From the NCBI GenBank assembly GCA_008931825.1, contig QXVZ01014981.1, positions 1 to 22,244 of the forward strand: 22,244 nt of DNA, given 5' to 3'. The stretch comes from Phallusia fumigata (lineage: Eukaryota > Chordata > Ascidiacea > Phlebobranchia > Ascidiidae). Below, one piece after another: positions 8,501 to 20,500 of this stretch. Made by a program: the position numbers and the translations under genes. The first letter of the stretch is position 1. The number at the start of each line of letters is the position of its first letter. The notes under the pieces were generated by a model. That model searched no databases, was not told the DNA's origin, and worked only from the letters and a program-made list of their open reading frames with translations.

Positions 8501-11500
8501 AACCTATAACTACATCGACACCTTTATACAGAAACTAAAACCCTTTTCTATGACACCCTTACACAAATTTAAGGTAACGTTTACATACGATTTGCTCAAA
8601 CCAGTGCTCCGACACCAGTGTGCCGTGAGACGACGCTAGGTGTGCAGTGTTATTGTATCTTAACAAACTTTTAAAAAAAACAAAAACATTTTACTCTTGG
8701 CAAATGTAAACGTTGCAGCTGGTCGGCAATTCACTAATCCAAACTCTAGTTAGAATACCCAGTGTTCTTTTATGATGCTTTATAACGTCACAGTAGAAAT
8801 TGTCATATTCGAAAAGCTGTCCTGGCGCAAACCACAGGTTAAGGTGTGCCGCCGAATGTTTAAAAGTGTGACGTCACTAAAAACAAAGGTTGCGGAGCAC
8901 TGGTTTAAACGAAAACAATATAGGTATGGCTTTGTTAGTCAGCCGTCCGATCGCATTACCCGCATTTTTTCGACTGTTAATATAAAATTCGCGTTTTTAA
9001 ATGAATCTTTTAGACTTTCATCACCTCTTGAACGAACGTTTTATTTATTGTTAAAACTTCTACAACGACCACTTTATACAGAGACAACTCTTTTCTATTA
9101 TACCTATACACAAACTTAAGGTAACGTTTACATACGATTTACTTAAAATCATCCAGAACCCAATAATGGACGTGCAAAAAATTGTTCATTTGTTGGGTCA
9201 GATTCACAAAAGGTAAAATATAACAACAGTTTTGTCCTTTAAAACCTTGTTTGCAAACAAAGACAAATCAAAGGCAACTTACGCGAGCTGCTGATAGTTT
9301 TGCTGTAGTATTGTCCGAACACTTCGTCTTTCGTCTGTGTGGCGTCGTCAATCTTACAGATGTACATCAGTTGATCGAGATCCTTGATGCGATCGGCCAG
9401 AGATCGGATCCCATAATCCCGCAGAGTTTGAGGTTGTAGATTCCATACTCGCGCTATGCCTAGTCGATAGAAAGTAGCATTAGTTTGCTTGTTAAGATTG
9501 TGTCGCCATTGCGAATGAATTGGGTGATATATTGGTATTGGATTCGGGGTACGTTTAAAAATACATTTTTGTCGGTGAAAATTTTAATCTTCAATTCAGG
9601 GTTTGCAAACAGCAAGTTGGCATAGTTTTGCAGAAAGTTTTAGTATGAACGCATTTTTTGCCGCAAAACAACCTCCAGAATAAAAAAAACGAATGCAAAG
9701 GTTTCTTTGCAAAAAAACCTCAAAATTTTCCGTACAAAGTCGTTTATAAGCAAAAGTATGGAGATTGAAACACTAGTGTGGGTTTGCTTTATACCTTTTT
9801 CCGATTCAGCAACCCAAGCTATGGTCAGGCCACCGATTTCAGAGTCGGAATATCTGAGTAAAAACGTCGAGCAAGGTTTTGAAAGCAGTTTGTCCTGCGA
9901 TTCTGCTTTGCCGATAAATCCGATGATTGCTCTGTAGAGAAAATGATTAACTATTCAATTTCGCTGGGAGAAAAAAACAGCTTGAAAGTGGGATTTGTAA
10001 TGCTAACTGAACAAAAAGAGCGTTTTGGAAATGAATTAGGCCCATTATTTATCTTTCTCCGTTTGAAAACAAGTTTTTTTATTCATCAATGCTTTAACAA
10101 AATTTGGATCCTTGCTTTAACGGTTAAGTTCAAGAATTTCGATACATGTTTATGTTTCTAGCGAGCGCCGGGATCTGTTCAGTTTTTCATTCTTTTTCGC
10201 GCCATATAATCTTCACGTGTCATTGCTTTAAATGCATAAATACTTGCAAGTCTGGTGCAAGCCTTATTGCATCACCGATAATGCTCGAACTATTATCGAA
10301 ACATTTGATTAATAAGCATGTCGTTTTACATACATTATGACAATTGCACTGCTGTAGCCTACAATAAACTTTCGCCATCGGTGACATTTGAGGTAAATAT
10401 TCATTGCACGCCAAGTGATTTACGAGTCATCTGAATGTCACGCGAAGTCGTTAACATTGAGACATAATTAACTGGCATGCTGCGTTTGAAAGGTTGCCGA
10501 CCTACCGCCTACAATTCGGCCTTCCTTACCCGTCGTTCCAATGCTGCTGCAAGTGTTTGCTCTTCGACAGCTCCATCACCCCGTTAAACCATTGCCAAAA
10601 AGTGAAATTGCGATTGGGCAGCGGTTCCCGGTTGAATTGTGCCCACGAGATATGTTTGTCCGAGTTAGGAGGTATGTTTTGTCCTGTACAAAATGTTGGC
10701 TTGTCACTGAAGCAATTGCCAAGTCAGTCACATAATCGATGTAGAATTAGCGATTTTGGATGACACCTTGAATGAATTCATTAATATTAAAGGCACTACG
10801 GTGACATGGACAGAAAATACGTTGGTAATATAATCCATCTGAACTTATTTTTTCTCCACAAATAGAATTTTTCTTTAAAAAATAACCAGTTTCGGTTTCC
10901 CTTTAAGCTTTTACTCACTGAAGACTTTGTAGGCGAGATATTGTTTGGCCTGTGGCGTCAGTCCCTTGCTGCTGTGACATTCGTGTTTCCATTTGCAGTC
11001 CAATGTGTCAATCAACTTGCACCACGGAACCTTGTCCGGGATGTGAAACGGAATGCGACCCTACAGGTTATTGTACGGGTTTAAAGGTAAGTGTCCAACT
11101 GGTCGAAAATTAGGACGGTTTAAAGGAAAGTCAGCCATACAAAATTTTAGGTTCAAAATGTAGAAATTATATTTGTTTTACACTGTGCTGAAAATGTTAG
11201 GTAATACTTTTTTATAAGGTCACAATTTAACGAGAATATAACTTCATAAATTCTAACAGAGTTTCTTCAGAAATACAAACAAAAAGAAAATTTGTTTTGG
11301 TATTATTTGGTACAAATAAAAAAGCAACATCTACGTAATCCACAAACAACTACCAATTAGATCATAAATGTTCAAATTAAACACACTAATTACAAATGTT
11401 TTGAATACTACACGAAACTACGCGCATGCATGAAATTACATGTTCAATAGCAATTAGGGTCAAAGCAAATTAGCAAACTGCTTTTACATCAGTTAGGGTA

Positions 11501-14500
11501 ACTTCTAAGGTACATGCTGAAACACTGTTTTATATTTAGAAATGTGAGCAAATAGTGAAAAACTTGACACAATTTTAATTTACGTATCAGTGACTTCAGT
11601 TCCGAAACTTAAGTATTCAATATTTCGTGTACAACGTTATTTACCACATCACTTCATACTGAAAAATAGTCTTTGACTTTAATGTAGAAATCTTAACCTG
11701 GAGAGCCAAGCTAAACGTTTTCCGGATAGGGACAATTTTTTTATAAATGCAACAAGCTACCCGCGACAACTCAGCAGTTATTGCTTCAAAACAAGCAAAA
11801 TTTGTTTTTCGAAATCGCGATGGCTAGCAGTACACTTGGACAAGCCCCCCTCCATATGCAATTTTTACCGTTGGCGTATCGTCAGTAAAACATGAGTCGA
11901 TGCACTAACGATTTTTCGTCAGACGCAAATTCCCCTCATCCCTTTTGATTGATGTCGGGTTTAACCCCATGACCAAAACACTAACACATACGTATGCTAC
12001 ACTCGGCATCACGTACAACCAAATCCATGACGACCAACACAGCTAACATGCAAATTGACGACACTCAGTGCTACGAACGCCAATTGGGCACAAAAACGCA
12101 GCCAAATTATACTGACATGATTGGATTCAACACCTTGGGTGCCCGACACGAGTGTCGAATTATCGACAACCCTCTCAGTCCATGGGTACCTTAGCGGAAA
12201 ATGCGTTGTCCCACAGGACTGTACCCCGAGCGTTGCACTCCTGACTAACGTTAACGATCACCACTACCGGCAGAGACGTGGTGAACGGCTGTGGAGGAGA
12301 GTGTAGACATTGGTTAGTAATGTTGAAATGTAACCCACCTGTTCTGCAAAGGCGTTATCCCACAGAATGCTGGCGGCTGCGTTGGCCTCCTGGTTGCCAT
12401 GCACGATAACGACCACGGGGAGGGAGAGAGTCTGCGTTGTGGCAAGGTTGAGAAGAAATGGAAGTTAGTGTTAAGTCGGGATTTTGACATCTATGCGGGC
12501 GGACCAACAAGCATGGTGAGAAAAAGTGGGGAAATGGGAAAGCTTCATCCCGGGAAATTAGTCCTACTCACGGGAAATTTTTTGTTTTTGTGACATCTAT
12601 TAGTTTAATATTCCTGTTACATATAGGAACTTAGGGGATTTGCCTAAAATTGGCGGGAAATTTTTGTTGGCTTCCCGGGAAATTTGCATTTTTTCTAGCC
12701 CTGCCAACAAGTTGGGTCTATTCTTAGTGTGGGCGGACCAAAATGTTTTGGATCTCTTTTTACTGCTGGGTCGGACTGTGTGTTGTATATTCAGAGGTAG
12801 GAAAAAAAACCTTCTCTATTTGTCAAGAAGTGAATGGCCAATGAACAAGCGTAAAACGTGTCCATTTTCTTAAAGACGTTTCGAAAAAACTACCGACATT
12901 ATCATTGAACTATAAACGACATAACACGGCGCGTTTAAATACAAAGACATGAATACTTATTCCTTTTTTGAAATTCTGACATTACACTGGCCCCGGGAAC
13001 GCAAAAAGGCGTGCTTGCCTTGTTACTTGCTGGGTAAAACTTAAATATCAATTGAACTGTTTCTTCTTTTTAAATTAAAATATAAAATCTTGCAGTTATT
13101 TATGTGTGCTCACAGACAGTGTATAATCAGACCTAAATGATACAAATGATGCCGTTACCAGGTACACCTGTATTAAAAAAAGGTACAGCGGTAGGTGTTT
13201 AAAAAATAAAAACTATAAAGCCGAAATTCGTTTTTGGGGTTTATAAATTTTAAAGAACTTGAACTTGTTACATTGCTTTGTCAACTCACTCTTAAACATA
13301 AAATTGATGTGTTATTTGAAATAGGTGTGAATGGATCGTGTCATGCTCGGGTGTCAAAGGAGGTAATGGAGTTGGTTCAACGACAAGAAAAGTATTTTGA
13401 GAGGGTATAAAATACATCAAGATGCTGTAAAACGTTACAGCCAATTGGCTGTTTCGTACAGAAATAAAATTTATTCCAGCCACTAAACAACTCGATGTTT
13501 TTAGTGAAATACAAGACTATAAGATTTAAGATGCTTGAACTTGTGGCATCCAAGTGCAGAATAGATTTGTTAAGTAAGCTGTTGTACATATTAGCACTTT
13601 TTACATGAATGTCTCCACCCTATTGCTCCTATGTGTGGGCGCCCATGCCCAAAGGATAAACAAGAAGCCCTGTCGTAGCCTCTAGATCCTTCACAGTAAC
13701 ATAAAATTTCTCATCGCAAAATGGCTGCGGTTACTCACCCGGACTTGGAAAACGAGTTCGTTACCGCCGACACTGAAACGAGATTGGAAGAGGATTGTAA
13801 ACTTCTCTTCTGTCACCGATTCTGCACCGCGTTTGTCCGATCTCTTGATACGACGCAGAGACTGAAATACAAAAGATAGCACTGGTTGTATTGGTGTACA
13901 TGTAATTTCAAAGCGTTTAGGTATCTAGAACAATATCTGCTGAATGTTGATTGGTAACGGAAACGTAATTTAAACGTACACGATTTAACACTCTGATGGT
14001 TTGTATGGTGACAATTTGGTCGTTGCTTGTCACCAAATCCGTTATTGAGGATAGCACAAGTTTTAAGAATATATATATTTACATGTAAATATCATTAATC
14101 TTGATTGGAACTAAACAAAGAATTGGTTTCGAATGGTTGTGAATAACTGTCCATTTGAGAGACGGGGTGTAAGCTTTTATTCGAGTGTAAACGTTTCATT
14201 TTCTGGGCCCTTGGATTAGAAATATTATTTTATTTGCAATCAGCTTAGAAAACGTGGTTTGAAAAGCTTTCAATAAGCTAATGAATGCAGCACGTCATCT
14301 TAAAATTCGACGCATTTTTTTTTCTATTTAAACACGTGCAAAAAAAACAACAGCTGTTTAGATTACAAATTACAATCACTCTACAGTCAGGACTGGTCAA
14401 AGTGGTAGAAGCGATGAAAACTTCGCATTAGCAATCAACAACTAGCGCAGCACGAGTGAAAGTATACGCGGCACCGTCGTACATTTTCACGGGAAAGCAC

Positions 14501-17500
14501 AAAATATATTGGGTTGTAGGAAATATTGAATGCTCTCGATATAATCGTATAGTCGTTTGAAACTAATGTCTGTCAAATGGGCATCCTGCGTACCATATAT
14601 GGCAATGCTATTGACAACGATTCGCGTTATATTGACGGAAGTTAAAGAGGACCAACATGGATGGGGTGGTATGGAGTTTGGCCAGTATTGGCTAATTAAC
14701 TCGCGTTGGCTGTTAGTCCGGGATAAAGGGTCGGTTTGGTCTAAGTAACGTTGCGCTCAAACAAGACTGCCGATATTGGATAGCACTACCAAATATCAGC
14801 AACTTTAATTTTTCACAGCACATAGTACAAACCGTCTTCTAACAGTACAGTTATTTTTACAAAAAAGTTGAAGCTAATTCGATTTTTTATTATCACTGAT
14901 GGGACGAATTGAGCTGGTGCCCGAATACTTAGTACCTATGGTATTGCTACTTTTCTGGTCACGCCCGATCCGTTGAACAATGCGATCGCACAAGAAAGGG
15001 CTAACACAAGCGTTAACAGGCGACGAAAGTTGTAACTAGGGTAACTAAACGAATATATATTCTAATACCCAGAGTATTAATATGAGATACTCGGTGTTTG
15101 ACCAAACAGAACTCAATGGCCGATCCTTAGCCAGCAAAAAAATCGAATTTTCCTAATCGTGTAAAAAACATTTCCAGCCTGATGCTGGATTTGGTTTCTT
15201 ACGGTATGGTTGGGTCCATAGGCTCTTTTCAAGATTCGTTTTTAACTTTAACGCCTCCTATCTTAAAAGTCCCATAAAAATACCTAGCAATTTTTGTTCG
15301 TCGAAATTTGTTAAATTTTCCCCTATCGACAGATTGTCGCAATATCGCACCCTGGTTGTGTTTTGCGGGACAGTCCTCATGCAAAGTGTGACCTAGGGTC
15401 GCCAGCAAAAATAGACACGAAAATCGAGTCTCATTTAAAACGGCTAGACACTTGTCACACAGAGAATAACGTTCGGACTGGACGGTGCAATGCCATTAAT
15501 GTTTCCGAGAAGCTGAGGTTTCCGTGTTTTCGCGAAATACCAAGAGTGTGGCCATTTATTTTTGGACAGTACGCAACTTAAAGGGACGCACGTCAGTATT
15601 TATTGTTGAAGGTTAAAACTTAAGCCCGCTTTAATTTCGAATACAAAATAAGGGTTATGCTTTAACTTGGGCTTGTGTCTTAAGCCAGTGTACAAGCAAG
15701 GATCACCTCATGTAGCACCCAGATATCTCGTCCTTGGTGTTTAGCTAGTTGTTATGGTGTGTGGTCCCAGAAAGGTTAGTCTTACAAACCTTTCCTACCC
15801 TCTTCTTAAACAGCCTTAAAATAAGAGGTGCTTTTGAGGGAGCTTTAACATAGGTACACATTACATGGTTTGAGGTTCACTACAAAGATACAAGCCAGGA
15901 CTTTTGCGTACCTGACAGTCAAAAACAGCGTTTGTCAAAACGTAGACAATGTTGTACACCCAACTACTGGCTTTTTATTGAAGGTTAATCATGTTTTAAA
16001 ACAATCGCTCTTTCCGTACATATGACACAAAATTTTCAAGAAACGAACAATACAAAAACCAAAATCACATTTTGCCCTTATTGCCCTTTAGTCATCGAAA
16101 CCTGAAAAAGCTCATCCGGTGCCAAATCGTTATCAAGTATCATTGATTAGCGTCGAGAAGTTAATAGTACGTGACCAACCACACATCGACGTGGGACAGC
16201 AGTATGTCCCACAACGTTACTTGATGAGCTATCTGTGCCAATGCCACAACAGTAGTGGTCACGCATATCTAGCGAATGTGTTAAAGGCCAACCGAGCCTC
16301 ACTGCAGGTCACGTCCGGAAGTACGCTTGAAAGCGGGTTCGTTAAACGAGCTTTGTCAAGATGACCGTACAAGGCAAGGAAAACCTTCTCAAGTGTGTTA
16401 AATGATTTTTGTAGGATTGGACTTTCGAATTTGTGTATTGAGTTCGAAGGAGATTTTCTAAAGATCTCTAAGCTCTTTAGACAACTTCGAAACCCTTGTT
16501 AATTTAAAAATGGAATTATTAACCAGTTGGTGATTTATACAATGGCTTTTTCAAAATTAGTTTTATTACTCATCGATTCAAACTCCTTGGAATCTCAAAC
16601 TTGTTGGAAAAAAATCCAAATTTCTAAGGAAAACTACCAATTCTCCACTCACGAGCATGTACAAACTAGGTATAGTAATAAACCCCACAGATTTGAATGC
16701 AAACCCATATGACGAATTTCCTGCACTACGGGATGAAAATTATGGGGTGACTCGATTTTCTTGGCTCCGATGGTGCTAGTTCAGGCAAAGATCACGGTAA
16801 GTGACCTAACAGCTGCAATAATTGTGACGCAGCGGCCTTTTGTACGTAACTTCCGGCGCCGGGGGTATTGTTAGGGATTCTTGACCCAAGAAAGAACCAA
16901 CTACACTGTAGCGCATTTGCTAAGTCGCTTTTGATGTAAGATTAGAGCCAGATTCAAAGGACAATTGTGGGTATTTATATCAATATCTCAAAAGATTTGT
17001 TTTTTGTACGTTAGTTTCACATATTTTGCACATAAACCCATTGCAACAAAAACACAGCTAACACACAAACAAGATGCCATATCCTACAGTCTGGCACTTT
17101 GCACATGTACGTTATAACAGTAAATTGTACATTAAGAGTCCACAACCACATTATGCACTTACCATGTTTCGAAAGTTGACGCTTAAAATGCCGGACTGTG
17201 GATGATATTCCATCACGCTCTCTGGGTTCAAGATGTCTCCACTCATTTCGTTAATGCTGCAAAAAGATTTTTAATGATTGTGGCGGCGTATGCTTAAAAA
17301 ATTAAAAAAAAATTGCGTTTCAGTCTTCAAAATCCAACTTTCTACGTCATGTATGCAAGTATTGTATCTCATTTAAAAAATTTTTGATCAAATACAATTT
17401 TTGAAAAAAAAAATCGTACACAGAACATGGAATGCTATATTATAAAACGTATCGTGTCGTTGGAATTTGTTTTAGGTTCGTTTTTAGACCTCTTTCGAAG

Positions 17501-20500
17501 GTCGTTATGTGGTGCTTGTAGTGTTGTAATTCTTTGCTAAACTGTATAATACAAAATATAAAAAAATAGGTGTTCGGTATCCACATGTTTACCTTCGTCC
17601 AGAGTCGTTCTTCAGCAGAGCCTTAGCTTGATTCTCGCTGATGATGCTGGCTTTGACTGTGGGTGGATTCATGTGCACGTTCAGTTTGCCTCCGACCAGC
17701 AAACGAATCGTCGCACCGAAGCGAGTTTGGGTTTTCAGGACTTGCGGAGGTTGTTTCTCGATTATAAAGGTGCTAAAAAGGCAAAACAAAAGCTATAATC
17801 TCAACAAGGGCCATCACTATGCGGCTTCACGACAAAATGTTAAAACCAAAAAGCTATCAACATCAATGACTCGTTGAAATCTATTTTGTAAACGTATTTT
17901 ATTGTAAAATTCAAACAATGGTTGTTTGTTATCATTAGGGAAATGTCAGGTAAGAAGCGCACTTTATATGCACATGCAAATTTCATGTTTTTCGAAACTA
18001 AAATAAAATACTTTCGGTTTACTCACAGTCAAGTTTTTGATCAGATTTTGGAGCATATAGAGTGTGGCAAACGTAGCGCATTATTTAACTCATAGTTGTA
18101 AAATTAGCGTCAAAAACGTTTAAAAACATGGAAATATATTGAGAAACACAAAATACGGAGTAGCATAATTAATAACGAAACTGCCAGAGACCAAACGTTT
18201 CGACAATCGCTGCAATTGTGCACTGATGATGACAACAGCGATTGCAATAAAATGTATTCACTACGTACAAGTTTTCTGGCACTTGTGTTTTCAGTTATGG
18301 TAATATATTCCGCTTAAAAAGCGTGACAAAATCATGTTTGCAAACTTAACTTCTCGTCCATGTCTATGACCAGACAAGATATGTTGAGAAGCGGTTACAA
18401 AATGGCCAAGTTACCTTGTGACGAGCGAGGATAGGAGAGCAGTGATGGTTGCGTTAAGTTCCGGCAGAATATCTCTTCCTGGGTACGAGATAGGAAGTTG
18501 TTGTCTTTGGATTTCAACGCGTTTTATCTGCTGCCGGTTTTGCCATATTATCTCCGCTAACTTCTCGCACCTGAAAATACATGATTTTCAAGTTACAGGG
18601 TTTTTTGCTTTCAAAAGCTACCGTGCACAACTTCCGATACCCATACATCGTGTGTGTGAATTTAAAAATAATGAACAACCTTTTCGTGAACAAACGGTAG
18701 GAATAAACCGGTGTTACATGGAAGGGTACACATGACAAGATGTTGCTGCGCTAACATCGACACAAAAATGTTTATCTTAAAATTAACTACATATACCCAA
18801 ATGAGGTTTTTGCATGTTAAAGTTTTACAGATATTTTAGTAGACAAGGATAGTTAAACTGCCCAAATATTGGTTTATAAACCTACTATAATAGCGCAATA
18901 TTGTTTATGTAACACGCAGTAACATTACATGAATTCAAATCCATAAGTTAAGCAGCTAAAATTTCTCTTTGGTGTCTCAATACCTTTCTTAAACCAACGC
19001 GCATTTTTTACACAGAATTTGTTAAATAGTGCCTGACACTAACAGGTTAATTTCAAACGTGTAAATCAAACGACGTTTTACCACTGCTGCAGTTGGTCAA
19101 GGTTGCTCTCCTGTTGTACTCCGTTATAAGCTAGCGCCTGTGATCTTTTCCATTTGATCAATTCTTCATCGAGGATCTGATTCTGAAGCTGACTCAGCAA
19201 GGCGAAGGTTTCTTCGTGGCGCTGCGCCAAGTTCTGTGGCCACAAAGTATTATCAGTCATTGCTATACATACATCATCTTATGAGCTGCAGACAGTGCAC
19301 ACTGTTTCGACCTGTAATGTCTCATCGGTGCAGCTGGTGACAGGACATTGGCCGTTTAGGCTAGTGTAGCCAGATTACGGCACTCCAGTTTGTTGTGAGT
19401 ATTAGGCTGAAAAGCCATGCCTCACGCCATCTGTTCGATGCCACAACAGTGTGCACTTTCTGCAGCACACAAATCATTGCAATGGCTCTTTGCAATTCTA
19501 CATAATCTTATTTATTATTATATGGCTGATTAATTTCGAATAATCAGTAAGTATTCTAGAATATCATAAAACAGTTTTTCGAATCCTATACTTTTCAAAA
19601 CACAAGACACGGATTTTTCTGGTTTTTTAAAATGGTTATATTGGAGTAACTAGATAGTTTTTGCCAAACAGCTAAACTGGTGTCGCAAACCGAAAAAACG
19701 GGTAAACGATTATAGTTAGTAACGCATGCACTTAGTTAAAACGAATCGCAGTTCAATGAACCCACGATAATGTTTTTTAAACTTCCATATTCTCACCGGC
19801 CGCAATTGCTGTAGTTTTTCGGCTTCGGCTTTCAGCAGCTCGTTGATCTCCTGTTGTTTGCGGGTGAGCTGGGGTTCGAGCTTAATGCGGGTTTGGTCGG
19901 TTGGACTTCGTTGTAGAATCTGTTGCAGGTCGGCTGTAGGAAGAAGACAAACGACGGTTGTTGTTTGTAGCGATATTAAAGACACACCGCTATACGCCTA
20001 ATATTTAATGATCAAGATAATCATTACATTACAATATGACTTTACTTATAAATTAAAGAACAGCAACCACAATATAAACACTGATAAAATAAAATTTTGC
20101 AAAACACGTTTAGTTACACCTGCACAGGCACGGCGATTTGATCTTGAACAATTGTCTACTAATCGCTAGGTTTCTATGCAGGTAATTGTGCTTCACGTAT
20201 TAGACAGGGTGAAAGCGAGCGTTCATCCAAATTAAACTATGCCTGTATTGCAGAGGTTCAGAAAGTTTACACAGTGGAATTAAGTGCGATTAACTAGAAA
20301 ACGTGTTGTTGTCACTAAATATTGTAGTCTTTGTCAAAAATTGCTCGCCACAACATCGCGGTCTCAAAAATATTTTCAATACAAACCGTTTTTTCCTTGA
20401 TTTGGTAATTTACGTTATTTCTCCATGCTCACAAACCAATTGAAACTTTAATGCGACATTTTTTGTACCGATTTGGTTTACTTAAAGGGTTCGCACAAAA

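Noticed and set aside
11994-12306. Two plus-strand open frames of 61-66 codons
   Set aside because: They are antisense shadows of the alternative exon 8b, whose minus-strand reading is clearly the coding one.
16191-16212. Perfect 8-bp hairpin GTGGGACA / TGTCCCAC
   Set aside because: Short, isolated and without a poly-T or other context; a few such hairpins are expected by chance in 22 kb.
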